Positions 1 to 8,726 are shown, counted from the stretch's first letter. The stretch is DNA of 24,492 nucleotides from DAINPP01 sp036743375 (GCA_036743375.1 DAINPP010000045.1:1-24492), one strand, 5' to 3'. The notes: a model not told the origin generated them from the sequence alone. Numbers and translations: made by a program.

Positions 1-36
1 AAATCCCATCTCGGGTAAAAAAGAAGGAGTCATAAG

Positions 37-717
37 ATGCATAAAATTCTCGTAGTAGAAGATGATACAATGTTGAATTCCGGGTTATGCTACAATCTCG
101 AACTGGATGCATATCAGGCCATACCGGTTCGTGATGCGGCAACGGCCATGGAAAAGATCCGGGAGGAAGCCCCTGATCTGATCATTCTCGATGTGAATTT
201 ACCGGACGAAGACGGGTTTGACCTTTGCAGGAAGGTCAAGGCAAAAGGGGACATCCCGATAATCTTTCTGAGTGCCCGCGATCTGGAAACCGATATGATG
301 ACAGGTTTTGATTTGGGGGCGGATGATTACATCACAAAACCGTTTAACATCCATATTCTCAGAAAAAAAGTGGCTGCCGTTTTGAGACGTTCAGACAGAT
401 CGTCCAATCAGCAACTTTATGTATGCGGTGATCTTGTGATTAATTTTGATCAGTTGACGGCATCGGTTGGTAATCGACCGGTGATTCTCACGCCCACGGA
501 ATATAAAATTCTGAAAATTTTTACGCGCAATCCCGACAACCTTCTGACCCGTCACGTTCTGCTGGAAAAGCTGTACGATGTGGATGCCAATTTTGTGGAT
601 GAGCACACCCTGACCGTCAACATCAACCGTCTGAGAGGCAAGATCGAAAGCGGAGACAGAAAGTACATCCGGACCGTTTATGGCATGGGATATATATGGA
701 TGGGCGATAAAAGATGA
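37..717 (+). CDS. OmpR/PhoB-family response regulator (VanR/BceR-like)
   Basis: A 226-residue two-component response regulator. The receiver domain (about residues 1-115) has the acidic cluster E8-D9-D10, the phosphoacceptor D52 in ILDVNLPDEDG, a conserved S79 and K101 in ITKPFN. The C-terminal winged helix (about 130-224) ends in VYGMGYIW, typical of the OmpR/PhoB class. The ATG follows AAGGAG by 7 nt. Its stop overlaps the start of the histidine kinase by 4 nt (ATGA), so the pair is translationally coupled. An ABC exporter follows, as in BceRS-BceAB or VexRS-VexAB systems, so the likely role is switching on that exporter. The likely target is the repeat region at 1776-1831 upstream of the ATPase gene; this is inference. 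Arginine codons are mostly CGN, unlike genes right of the gap. Confidence 0.93.
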   Translation: MHKILVVEDDTMLNSGLCYNLELDAYQAIPVRDAATAMEKIREEAPDLIILDVNLPDEDGFDLCRKVKAKGDIPIIFLSARDLETDMMTGFDLGADDYITKPFNIHILRKKVAAVLRRSDRSSNQQLYVCGDLVINFDQLTASVGNRPVILTPTEYKILKIFTRNPDNLLTRHVLLEKLYDVDANFVDEHTLTVNINRLRGKIESGDRKYIRTVYGMGYIWMGDKR

Positions 718-1751
718 ACAAACGGCTATCCACAAATGGAATTTACATCTGTATCGGCTTGGCCTTTCTCCTCCTCAGCATCTGTTTTAACACCATCGTG
801 TTTTGCAACACCGACAACCCGATAATCCGCGGAACCACCCTCGTCTTTTCTCTTCTCTTTCTGCTACTCGGCATCGTTCTGATCCTCCTACTTCGTGACC
901 AGTTGCTGGCCTTTTCGGATTCTCTGAATAGCTGTATCGACAATATCATGAACGGCGAGGAAACCGTCCGGTTCGATTTGGAATCGGAAACACTGATGGG
1001 GAAATTCAATCATAAGTTCCGGCGCCTGTACGAAATCATGCAAAGTGACAGAAGACAAGTGCAGGAAGAAAAGCAAGCGCTGCAGGAAATGATCTCAGAT
1101 ATTTCCCATCAGGTCAAAACACCGGTGACAAACCTGAAGATGTACAACGCTACCATGCTCGAGCAGCAGCTTACACTGGAAAAGGAACGTGAATTTCACA
1201 GGTTGATGGCTTCACAGATCAACAAGTTGGATTTTTTGATGCAGGCCATGGTAAAAATATCACGGCTTGAGGCGGGGATCATCACCCTTTCCGTTTCTCC
1301 GAGACCACTTTACGAAACGATCGGACTCGCGTTGGCAAGCGTGGAATTGTCAGCTGAAAAAAAACAGATCGAGGTTACGGTAAGCTGTGATCCCGCTCTG
1401 ATCGTCCCTCATGATAAGAAATGGACCGCGGAAGCTCTGTTCAACATCTTGGATAACGCTGTGAAATACACCCCGTCAGGCGGTAAGCTGTCCGTGACGG
1501 TAGAACGATGGGAAACAGCTACCAAAATTGATATCACGGACACGGGAAAAGGGATTCCCGAACAACATTATGCACAGATCTTCCAGCGCTTCTACCGCGA
1601 AGATGAGGTACACGATGTCAGCGGTGTCGGTATTGGTCTTTTTCTCTGCCGCGAGATTATCGCCAAACAGGGGGGCTACATTCAGGTCAAATCCGAAGTG
1701 GGAAAGGGATCGACTTTCTCGGTATGGCTTCCCCATGAGAGGGCATTTTGA
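714..1751 (+). CDS. Sensor histidine kinase, intramembrane-sensing type
   Basis: A 345-residue membrane histidine kinase. Two transmembrane helices (about residues 10-32 and 40-60) are joined by only a few residues, so there is almost no extracytoplasmic sensor domain. This is the hallmark of BceS-type kinases, which sense through a partner ABC transporter. A short linker and coiled coil precede the H box SHQVKTP with phosphoacceptor H132. The ATP-binding domain shows the N box (FNILDNAVKYTP), G1 (DTGKGIP) and G2 (GVGIGLFL). The start overlaps the response-regulator stop by 4 nt. The FtsX permease two genes downstream is the natural sensing partner, which is inference from context. The inducing signal, perhaps a peptide antibiotic or cell-envelope damage, cannot be read from sequence. 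Confidence 0.93.
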   Translation: MNKRLSTNGIYICIGLAFLLLSICFNTIVFCNTDNPIIRGTTLVFSLLFLLLGIVLILLLRDQLLAFSDSLNSCIDNIMNGEETVRFDLESETLMGKFNHKFRRLYEIMQSDRRQVQEEKQALQEMISDISHQVKTPVTNLKMYNATMLEQQLTLEKEREFHRLMASQINKLDFLMQAMVKISRLEAGIITLSVSPRPLYETIGLALASVELSAEKKQIEVTVSCDPALIVPHDKKWTAEALFNILDNAVKYTPSGGKLSVTVERWETATKIDITDTGKGIPEQHYAQIFQRFYREDEVHDVSGVGIGLFLCREIIAKQGGYIQVKSEVGKGSTFSVWLPHERAF

Positions 1752-1775
1752 TCCGGGCTTCACCGATACGGAATG

Positions 1776-1831
1776 AAATGTCTCAAAATCGTGAGAATTG
1801 CGCTTTGGCTTGAAACTTTTGAGAGACATTT
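1776..1831. promoter_or_regulatory. Inverted-repeat regulatory region before the ABC exporter genes
   Basis: The 124 nt between the kinase and the ATPase gene carry arms AAATGTCTC (1776-1784) and GAGACATTT (1823-1831), a perfect 9-bp match 38 nt apart. A tighter repeat, TCTCA-N6-TGAGA, lies at 1781-1796, and a third TGAGA is at 1820-1824. Three half-sites on a regular layout suggest an operator for the response regulator. A TTGAAA at 1810-1815 and a TATGAT at 1838-1843 are possible promoter elements, but their 22-nt spacing is poor, which would fit an activator-dependent promoter. A structured attenuator is an alternative, but no U-tract follows. Confidence 0.45.
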
Positions 1832-1875
1832 ACCCTGTATGATGAGAGCAGAAAACAAACACAGGGAGGTCTGCC

Positions 1876-2541
1876 ATGAGCATATTGAAGACAAATAAAC
1901 TAAAAAAGCATTACGGGACCGGATCAGGTCTTGTGAAAGCACTGGACGGAGTCGCGATAAACGTAGAAGCAGGTGAATTCGTGGCCATTGTCGGTACCTC
2001 CGGCAGTGGAAAGTCCACCTTGCTGCATATGTTGGGAGGACTGGACACACCAACTTCCGGTAGCGTGGAAGTGGCCGAAAAGGAACTGTCCAGGATGAAC
2101 GACGAACAGCTCACCATTTTTCGCCGCAGGAATATAGGCTTCATTTTTCAAGACTACAACCTTGTCCCCATCCTGAATGTTTACGAAAACATCGTCCTCC
2201 CCATCCATCTCGATGGTGAAAGACCAGATGAAGCTTTCATAGATCAAATCACAAAGATGCTGGGGCTAACTGAAAAACTGAACAATCTGCCCAACAACCT
2301 GTCGGGTGGACAACAGCAGCGTGTGGCCATTGCACGGGCATTGGCAACCAAACCGGCCATCATCCTGGCCGACGAGCCAACCGGCAATTTAGACAGCAAG
2401 ACCAGCCAGGAAGTGCTGGGACTCCTCAAAATGACGAGTCAGCAGTTTCATCAGACCATCGTCATGATCACGCATAACAACGAGATTGCCCAGCTGGCCA
2501 ACCGGATCGTCCGCATTGAAGACGGCCGGATCGTGGCGTAA
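1876..2541 (+). CDS. ABC transporter ATP-binding protein (LolD/MacB/BceA type)
   Basis: A 221-residue ATPase of the family that powers FtsX-type (MacB/LolCDE/BceAB) transporters. Visible motifs are Walker A GTSGSGKST (residues 40-48), the Q-loop FQDYNL (Q92), the signature LSGGQQQR (142-149), Walker B ILADEP with catalytic E167, and the downstream switch histidine in MITHN. The length is standard for the family. The start follows GGGAGGT by 5 nt. It lies 12 nt before the permease gene, so the two form one transport unit. Such transporters move lipids or peptides out of the membrane or confer antimicrobial-peptide resistance. The substrate is not determinable here. Confidence 0.95.
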   Translation: MSILKTNKLKKHYGTGSGLVKALDGVAINVEAGEFVAIVGTSGSGKSTLLHMLGGLDTPTSGSVEVAEKELSRMNDEQLTIFRRRNIGFIFQDYNLVPILNVYENIVLPIHLDGERPDEAFIDQITKMLGLTEKLNNLPNNLSGGQQQRVAIARALATKPAIILADEPTGNLDSKTSQEVLGLLKMTSQQFHQTIVMITHNNEIAQLANRIVRIEDGRIVA

Positions 2542-2553
2542 GGGGGTCAGACA

Positions 2554-4943
2554 ATGTTTCAAAACAACAACGGAGTAGTGGCAAAACGCCTCGCCAGGCG
2601 TAGTCTTTTTGCCGACAAACGGAGAAACCGTATTTCCATTCTCGCAATCGCCCTGACAACTCTTTTGTTTACCAGTATATTGACCATGGGATTCGGGCTC
2701 CTGGAGAGTATGCAACGGGCAACCATGGTTATGACCGGAGGTGATGGACATGCGGCAATCAAATATGTGACGGATGAGGAATATGAAAAAATAACCGGAG
2801 ACCCGCTGGTCAAGGAAAGGGCCTACTGTCGCATGCTCAGTGACAGCGTAGACAACAGCAGTCTTATAAAACGCCATACAGAGTTTTGGTACTACGATGA
2901 CGTGGGACTCAGATTCGGCTTTGCCGAACCGACAAGTGGGCACAAACCCGTGGCCGAAGAGGAGGTAATCGCCGATACCAAGACGTTGGAATTACTCGAT
3001 GTGCCGCTTGAAGTCGGCGCTCCGATCACACTGGAACTCACCGTTCACGGCCGCCAGCTTTCACGTGATTTCATCCTATCCGGTTGGTGGGAAAGTTCTC
3101 CAGGCTTTAACGTCGGACAAATTTTCACTTCCCGTGCCTATGTAGATGCTCACGCGGACGAGCTTAACAACACCTATCATACGGACAACTCACTCACGGG
3201 AACGATATCGGGATATATCAAGTTCAACAACAGTCTGAATATAGAAAATTCCCTTAAGGCCCTCCTGATGAAAACCGGCTATTCCATGGAAGAAGATGCG
3301 CCCAATTATGTTGAAACGGGGATCAACTGGGCCTATATGTCAACGGGTACAAGACTCGATGTGGGAACCATAATCGCACTTTCATCGGCCTTGTTGTTGT
3401 TCGTGTTTACGGGTTATCTGATCATCTACAATATCTTTCAGATAGCCGTCCTGAAAGACATACGGTTCTACGGACTTCTGAAAACCATCGGAACCACCAA
3501 CCGGCAGCTGCACACGATCATTCGTCATCAAGCCCTGTTACTCTCAGTCGTCGGCATACCGTTGGGACTTCTGACGGGATTCTTTGTCGGTAAAATCCTC
3601 GTTCCAACCCTGATGGCACAAACCACCTATGCGGGGAATGTCGTCTCCGTGTCTCCACATCCGTTGATCTTCGTCGGCGCTACCGTCTTTACACTGGTTA
3701 CCGTCTTCATCAGCGCCTATAGGCCTGGTAAAATGGCCGCAGAAGTCTCTCCGTTGGAAGCCATCGGCTATACGGACGCCTCACAGAAAAGTCGGAAAAA
3801 GGTTAAAAAGTCCAAAAACGGGGCAAATCCAAAACGAATGGCCTTTTCCAACCTTGGTCGCAACAAAAAGCGGACCATCCTGGTCATCCTGAGCCTCAGC
3901 CTCAGTATCATCCTGGCAAACACGGTATTTACCCTTTCACAGAGTGTCGATGTGAATAAGGCCCTCAGTAAATTTAACGCCTCGGATTTTCAGATCGGAC
4001 ACGCCGACTTGTTCAACCACAAATACACCGGTGCAGACAGCGCCTTAAGTAAAAGCTTTGTTGATGCGGTAACACAACAGGCGGGGTTTGAGTCCGGTGG
4101 CTGTTTATACGGAACCGGAGGTTCTTATACGAGTCAAAACTCCGGTCAGACGATGAACAAATGGCCGGATGGTTCTTATTCCACCGCAATTTACGGACTT
4201 GACCCGTTTCCGTTTTCACGTTTAACGCTCATTGATGGTGAGCTTGACGCAAAGAAGCTCTCTTCGGGCAATTATATTCTGGAAGGGGTGAAGGCGGATG
4301 ATAGTGGAAACGTGTTGATGAGTTCCTTTAACCACAAAATTGGCGATACAATCACATTGAAATGCTCTGACAACATCCGCGACATGACCGTGCTCGGTCA
4401 TGTGATCGCAAATTCGGATACCAACACCGACGGGACATGGATGGGATCGGTCTTCTTTCTACCGAGTGATGTATTCAGGAACTTGACAGAGGTGGACTAT
4501 ATCATGAGCTATGCCTTTGATGTCTCAAGTGACCGGGAATCCGCTATGGAATCCTTTTTAAAACACTACACCGATAACGTGGACCCTCTGATGAATTACA
4601 AGTCAAAATTCACGGCTCTCGCAGATCTCGAGGGAATGCGCCGTACGGCCATGATAATCGGAGGAGCTCTATCATTGATTATCGGCTTGATTGGCATACT
4701 CAACTTCATCAACGCCGTCTTAACGAGCCAACTGGTCCGCCGTCGTGAATTCGCCATGCTGCAGAGTGTCGGAATGACACAGAAACAGCTTAAGACCATG
4801 TTGCGTTATGAAGGCGGATGCTATGCCCTTTCAACAGCGATTGTCTCAACCATTCTCAGTATAAGTTGTTCTCTGTTGATCGTTCGACCTTTCAGTACGG
4901 CGGTGTGGTTTATGAGCTTCCGGTTTGTCTTCTGGCCATTGGC
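2554..4943 (+). CDS. ABC transporter permease, FtsX type, 3' end lost in assembly gap
   Basis: At least 796 residues are readable before the N run. The protein is a tandem FtsX design: an N-terminal helix (about 28-50), a first extracytoplasmic domain of roughly 200 residues, three helices (about 270-395), a second copy beginning near residue 440 (RTILVILSLSLSIILANTVF), a second extracytoplasmic domain, and then helices near 705-730 and 750-775. The last helix is cut at FRFVFWPL. Only some 35-50 residues should be missing by family layout. A continuous frame through the Ns to 5091 exists but depends on the arbitrary 100-N length. A GCG-TAA at 5046-5051 in another frame could equally be the true end. 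It is the partner of the ATPase immediately upstream (12 nt), and probably the signal input for the loop-less kinase. Confidence 0.9.
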
Positions 4944-5043
4944 NNNNNNNNNNNNNNNNNNNNNNNNNNNNNNNNNNNNNNNNNNNNNNNNNNNNNNNNN
5001 NNNNNNNNNNNNNNNNNNNNNNNNNNNNNNNNNNNNNNNNNNN
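4944..5043. other. Assembly gap (100 N)
   Basis: A run of exactly 100 N, the usual placeholder for a scaffold gap of unknown size. It removes the C-terminus of the permease and its stop codon. Any frame or distance calculated across it is unreliable, and adjacency of the two sides rests on scaffolding only. Confidence 0.99.
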
Positions 5044-5087
5044 TTGCGTAAGCATGCGCCTACACGTCAAAGGGCTTATCATTCCCG

Positions 5088-5117
5088 TTGATTCATCCTG
5101 CTTCCATGGGGTATAAT
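5088..5117 (+). promoter_or_regulatory. Sigma-70-type promoter of the Crp/Fnr gene
   Basis: TTGATT (5088-5093) and a perfect TATAAT (5112-5117) are separated by 18 nt. This places the start of transcription near 5124, giving a leader of about 30 nt before the gene at 5155. Confidence 0.7.
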
Positions 5118-5123
5118 CAAAAG

Positions 5124-5135
5124 GGTCAAATGACC
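5124..5135. promoter_or_regulatory. Palindromic operator candidate GGTCA-AA-TGACC
   Basis: The 5-bp arms GGTCA and TGACC are perfect, with a 2-nt centre. The site covers the predicted transcription start of the Crp/Fnr-family gene, where a bound dimer would block initiation. Autoregulation is the simplest reading. The site is shorter than a canonical Crp (TGTGA-N6-TCACA) or Fnr (TTGAT-N4-ATCAA) site, so another repressor is possible. Confidence 0.4.
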
Positions 5136-5154
5136 AAAAAAGGAATGATCATGG

Positions 5155-5793
5155 ATGATGAATTTAGAGACCCTGGTTAAACAAGCACCGACTGAGATCA
5201 AAAAGGAATTCTTTTACAGAGATTTTAAGAAAGGAAGTCTCATCATCTCCCCGACACAGAAGATCGAACATCTGTACATACAGATCGACGGGATTACGGA
5301 GGTTTACAATCAGAACATGGCCGGGAGCTTCTTTCTATATTCGGTAGATGAAGGGTACACCTGTTTCGGTGAAGTGGAACTGTTCTACGAGGAGCTCAAA
5401 CCCCTGAATGTCTTTGCGAAGACGGATTGCCGGATCATCCTCCTGAAAAAGGAATCTGTAATCCGGTGGATGAAACTGGATTTTGAGTTTAACATGCTGC
5501 TGTTCAGGTATATGGCCCTGAAGCTGAACAGAAATTCCGACAAGATGGCTCAGATTGCCTTCATGACCGTCAAAGACAGGGTTCTGTACAGTTTGTTCAC
5601 CCATCATAAGATGGGTGATCTCGAAACATTAAGCAAGGAACAGCTTTCAATCGAGGCCTGCGCTCCTCTGCGGAGTATTAACCGGGCCGTTTCAAGATGC
5701 GTGGACGAGGGATTCATCGGGTATCTGGAGAAGAGATTTTCTATCTGTGCAGCTGAGAAGATCGAGGCCTATCTCGAGGAGATTTTAGAATAA
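5155..5793 (+). CDS. Crp/Fnr-family transcriptional regulator
   Basis: A 212-residue protein with an N-terminal cyclic-nucleotide-type beta-barrel (about 1-120), a dimerisation helix around 115-135, and a C-terminal winged helix with recognition segment APLRSINRAVSRCVDEGFIGYL (about 175-196), matching the family pattern at that place. The classical cAMP-contacting motif of Crp is not evident and there is no N-terminal cysteine cluster for an Fnr iron-sulfur centre, so the ligand is unknown. AAGGA at 5140-5144 gives 10-nt spacing to ATG 5155; the ATG at 5158 is an alternative. The gene is monocistronic: it has its own promoter, a palindrome at +1, and a terminator right after the stop. It does not fit an operon with the exporter genes across the gap. 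Confidence 0.85.
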   Translation: MMNLETLVKQAPTEIKKEFFYRDFKKGSLIISPTQKIEHLYIQIDGITEVYNQNMAGSFFLYSVDEGYTCFGEVELFYEELKPLNVFAKTDCRIILLKKESVIRWMKLDFEFNMLLFRYMALKLNRNSDKMAQIAFMTVKDRVLYSLFTHHKMGDLETLSKEQLSIEACAPLRSINRAVSRCVDEGFIGYLEKRFSICAAEKIEAYLEEILE

Positions 5794-5802
5794 AATAAAG
5801 TG

Positions 5803-5827
5803 GTCCCCTCCTACGGAAGGAGGGGAC
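5803..5827. terminator. Bidirectional terminator between Crp/Fnr gene and M18 peptidase gene
   Basis: A perfect 10-bp stem, GTCCCCTCCT (5803-5812) with AGGAGGGGAC (5818-5827), and a 5-nt loop. On the - strand it is followed by a T-rich tract (CCACTTTATTTTATT), and on the + strand by the weaker TTATAT. It serves both convergent genes. Confidence 0.85.
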
Positions 5828-5837
5828 TTATATCTGA

Positions 5838-7139
5838 TTATCTGTAAAATTCCTTCAGGACTTCGAGCAGGTAGTGATGATCAGCTACCCCGGCAAGTTC
5901 CTTGATGGAATGCATGGAGAGCATCGGGTTTCCGATATCCACCGAACGCATGCCGAGTTGTCCGGCGGTGATTGGGCCGATGGTACTGCCCCCCCTTTCC
6001 CTTGAGTTGTTGACAAATCGTTGTACAGGTACCTCCACCTTTTTACAGAGTAATTCGAAAACGGTGGCCGATTCGCTGTCACTGGTATATCTGAAATTTG
6101 AACTCATCTTGATGACCGGACCTCCGTTCAGAACCGGATGATTGGTCGGGTCATGCTTTTCCGGACTGTTCGGATGAAGGGCATGCGCCATGTCTGCGGA
6201 GATGATGAACGAATTTTCAAGAGCCCGGATATAGTTCTCCCGGTCCCCCCCGAGGGCAATGGCAATTCTTTCAAGTATGGCACCGAGTAGTGGGGAAGAA
6301 GCCCCCTGCATGGTCTGGCTGCCGATTTCCTCGTTGTCAAAGACGACGATGATCTTCGTTGCGACACCGGCTTCAGACTCGGATAAGGCAATGAGTGAGG
6401 CATAAGCCATCGCAAGATTGTCGAGCTGAGAACAGGAAATCATCTCTTCGTTCATCCCAAGGATCTGCCCCCTCGTCATATCGTGAAGGGATATCTCGTA
6501 ATCGATGATCCTTTCGGATTCCACATCGAGTTCTTCCGCCAGCATCTTCTTGAAATCGAAACCGTTGACCGTCTCTTCGATTGAACTGAGAAGTGGCAGC
6601 ATATCCTTCTGTTTATCCGGTCCGAAAGCGGTATTGACATCCCTGTTCATGTGTATGGCAAGACTCGGGATGATACATTTCTTTTCTCTGATACAGACGT
6701 GTACGGATTCCGGTTCAAAGGGACTATCCCCTTCAAGGGTTACCCTTCCGGCAAATCCGAGGGGTCTATCAAACCAGCTGTACAGGATCGGTCCCCCGTA
6801 GATCTCCGTGTTGAGCTTGAGTTCCTTCCCCTCAACCTTCATCTCAGGATTCGGTTTGATCCGGATAGCGGGAGAATCGCTGTGTGATCCCGTGATTCGG
6901 AATCCACCGTTACCAACTTCATCCGTTCCGGCTATAAAAGCGATCAGAGAGGAATCGTTCTTCGTGGTAAAGTATTTCCCGCCTTTTTCCAGTTCCCATC
7001 TTTCGTTGATCTTCAATTCTTTGAAGCCTTTCTCGGACAGGATCTTTCCCATCTCATCCACCGCATGGAACCTGCTCGGTGATCTTTCGATGAAATCAAG
7101 TAGTTCATTGGCCTCTTTTAAATAGATATCCTTCACCAC
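5838..7139 (-). CDS. apeB: M18-family metalloaminopeptidase
   Basis: A 433-residue cytosolic aminopeptidase of the M18 (ApeB/aspartyl aminopeptidase) family, at the usual length of about 430. Probable zinc ligands and catalytic residues are in place: H86 and D88 in TGSHSDSP, D240 in SQLDNLAMAY, E270-E271 in FDNEEIGS, D316 in SADMAHALHPN and H410 in MLSMHSIKE. It removes N-terminal residues from peptides. The start is GTG at 7139, directly abutting the TAA of the upstream pepD gene, with AAGGAG 6 nt before it inside the end of pepD. A second GTG follows at 7136. The pair is therefore translationally coupled and probably acts together on imported oligopeptides. It shares a terminator with the convergent Crp/Fnr gene. 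Confidence 0.92.
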   Translation of the reverse strand: MVKDIYLKEANELLDFIERSPSRFHAVDEMGKILSEKGFKELKINERWELEKGGKYFTTKNDSSLIAFIAGTDEVGNGGFRITGSHSDSPAIRIKPNPEMKVEGKELKLNTEIYGGPILYSWFDRPLGFAGRVTLEGDSPFEPESVHVCIREKKCIIPSLAIHMNRDVNTAFGPDKQKDMLPLLSSIEETVNGFDFKKMLAEELDVESERIIDYEISLHDMTRGQILGMNEEMISCSQLDNLAMAYASLIALSESEAGVATKIIVVFDNEEIGSQTMQGASSPLLGAILERIAIALGGDRENYIRALENSFIISADMAHALHPNSPEKHDPTNHPVLNGGPVIKMSSNFRYTSDSESATVFELLCKKVEVPVQRFVNNSRERGGSTIGPITAGQLGMRSVDIGNPMLSMHSIKELAGVADHHYLLEVLKEFYR

Positions 7140-8612
7140 TTACATCTCCTTCATCTTTTCGAGGACTTCCACGAGGAATCCGTAAAGTCTGTCCGCAGAG
7201 TCTATTTCTATCCGTTCATCCGGCGTATGGACATCGTACATATTCGGTCCCATCGAAACCATATCCAGATCTGGACTGATGACATCGAGGAAGAGTCCGC
7301 ATTCGAGTCCTGCATGAATGGCCTCTATCTGAGGGGCTTTTCCGAATTTGTCCTCATAGACCCTTGCCATATGATCCCTGAGTGGTGAGACCTCTTTGTA
7401 TTCCCAACCCGGATAGTCAGAAGTATGTTTGATCTCACAGTCACAGAATTCCGCCAGTTCTTCGAGTTTCTTGCTGAGTTCTTCTTTCTTTGAGGCCACC
7501 GAACTTCTTGTGGAGTTCTCAAAGAGCACCTTGTCCCCTTTATAGGTGATGACACCGAGATTGTTTGAACTTTCGACAAGGCCTTCTATATCCTGGCTCA
7601 TGGTGTTAACACCATTCGGAGTAGCCATCAGCAGATGAATTGCCTTGTTTCTTTCCGATTTCCTCCAGGGCAACTTTCTGTCTTTTGGAAGTTTGTCGAT
7701 TTCCGACAGAGAAATTCTGAAATCGGGGTCTGTCTTTTTATATTCCGAATAAATCGTTTGCATAATAGAATCGAGCAGTCGCTTAAGGGCCTCCACTCTT
7801 TCGGGATCCACGCCGATGATCGCCGTACACTCCCTCGGAATGGCATTCATCTTTGCACCACCCTCGATTGAATAGAGGTTAAAGCCTAAAGTACTCTTTA
7901 TCTCATAAAGGATCCTGCCCATCAGTTTGTTTGCATTGCCTCTTCCCTTGTGTATATCCGCACCGGAATGTCCCCCTCTTAATCCCGCAACACTGAGTTC
8001 GAAGATGGTTTCTTCTGCCATTTCCTTCTTCTTTTCAAGCGGAAGGGTAATCTTTGTCCTGACACCACCCGCACAGGACACCAGGAAGATACCCTCCTCC
8101 TCACCGTCTATGTTGATGAGTCTCTTCCCTTCAAATCTCGAACCGTCCACTTTCATCGCACCAACCAGTCCGGTTTCCTCTTCTGTTGTAATAAATATCT
8201 CAAGTGGCGGATGTTTGAGGGTTTTATCCTCAAGAATACTCATACAGTATGCAACTGCTATCCCATCATCTCCGCCGAGTGTTGTCCCTTCGGCACTTAA
8301 TATGTTTCCTTCAATCTTTAATTTGAGGGGATCCTTTAAGAAATCATGTTCGGTTCCCTTGTTCTTCTCACAAACCATATCCATATGCCCCTGAAGGATC
8401 ACGGGGTCAAGGTGTTCATAATCAGCTGAAGCCGGTTTTTTGATAATTACGTTGAGCACTTCATCCTGACAGGCCTCGTATCCCAGATCCCGTCCGAACT
8501 TCAACAGGAAATCACTTATCTCTTTTTCATTTCCCGAACCTCTCGGAATCATACTGATCTTCTCGAAATTTCTGAACACAGCCTCGTGCTTCACATCGCC
8601 ATAATTTAACAT
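7140..8612 (-). CDS. pepD: Aminoacyl-histidine dipeptidase, PepD-type (M20)
   Basis: A 490-residue di-zinc dipeptidase that cleaves Xaa-His and other dipeptides in the cytosol. Motifs, numbered from the start chosen here: GHMDMVC (H76, D78), LGGDDGI (D115), TTEEETG (E144-E145), GGHSG in the lid domain, and the late zinc histidine region HAGLECGLF. The length fits PepD (about 485). The longest open frame begins at ATG 8621, but GGGAGG (8622-8627) touches that ATG directly and cannot serve it. The same site lies 9 nt from ATG 8612, which I therefore take as the start. It leads an operon with the M18 peptidase from a promoter at 8673-8646. Confidence 0.92.
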   Translation of the reverse strand: MLNYGDVKHEAVFRNFEKISMIPRGSGNEKEISDFLLKFGRDLGYEACQDEVLNVIIKKPASADYEHLDPVILQGHMDMVCEKNKGTEHDFLKDPLKLKIEGNILSAEGTTLGGDDGIAVAYCMSILEDKTLKHPPLEIFITTEEETGLVGAMKVDGSRFEGKRLINIDGEEEGIFLVSCAGGVRTKITLPLEKKKEMAEETIFELSVAGLRGGHSGADIHKGRGNANKLMGRILYEIKSTLGFNLYSIEGGAKMNAIPRECTAIIGVDPERVEALKRLLDSIMQTIYSEYKKTDPDFRISLSEIDKLPKDRKLPWRKSERNKAIHLLMATPNGVNTMSQDIEGLVESSNNLGVITYKGDKVLFENSTRSSVASKKEELSKKLEELAEFCDCEIKHTSDYPGWEYKEVSPLRDHMARVYEDKFGKAPQIEAIHAGLECGLFLDVISPDLDMVSMGPNMYDVHTPDERIEIDSADRLYGFLVEVLEKMKEM

Positions 8613-8621
8613 TTCTTCCAT

Positions 8622-8627
8622 CCTCCC
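8622..8627 (-). promoter_or_regulatory. Ribosome binding site fixing the pepD start
   Basis: GGGAGG on the - strand ends immediately next to the upstream ATG (8621) and 9 nt from ATG 8612. Only the second distance is workable. Confidence 0.75.
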
Positions 8628-8645
8628 ATAAATTTTCTTAATTCT

Positions 8646-8673
8646 ATTATATTACACAAAAACGATATTCCAA
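8646..8673 (-). promoter_or_regulatory. Promoter of the pepD-M18 operon
   Basis: On the - strand, TTGGAA (8673-8668) and a perfect TATAAT (8651-8646) are 16 nt apart. They lie in an AT-rich divergent region shared with the lipoprotein gene, and transcription would start near 8640. Confidence 0.6.
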
Positions 8674-8726
8674 AGCAAATTTTTTACCTTTTTATAATTT
8701 TCTTATACTAAAATACAGTCGATTCA

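Noticed and set aside
4944..5091. Permease frame continuing through the Ns to LRKHAPTRQRAYHSR and a TGA
   Set aside because: The frame depends on the arbitrary 100-N gap length, and the end runs into the next gene's -35 element. The CDS is ended at 4943 as partial.
5151..5180. ATG at 5151 or 5145 as start of the Crp/Fnr gene
   Set aside because: That frame stops after about ten codons; the family match begins only in the frame of ATG 5155.
5838..8612. Open frames on the + strand opposite the two peptidase genes
   Set aside because: They lack ribosome binding sites and family motifs, and lie opposite well-conserved M18 and PepD reading frames.
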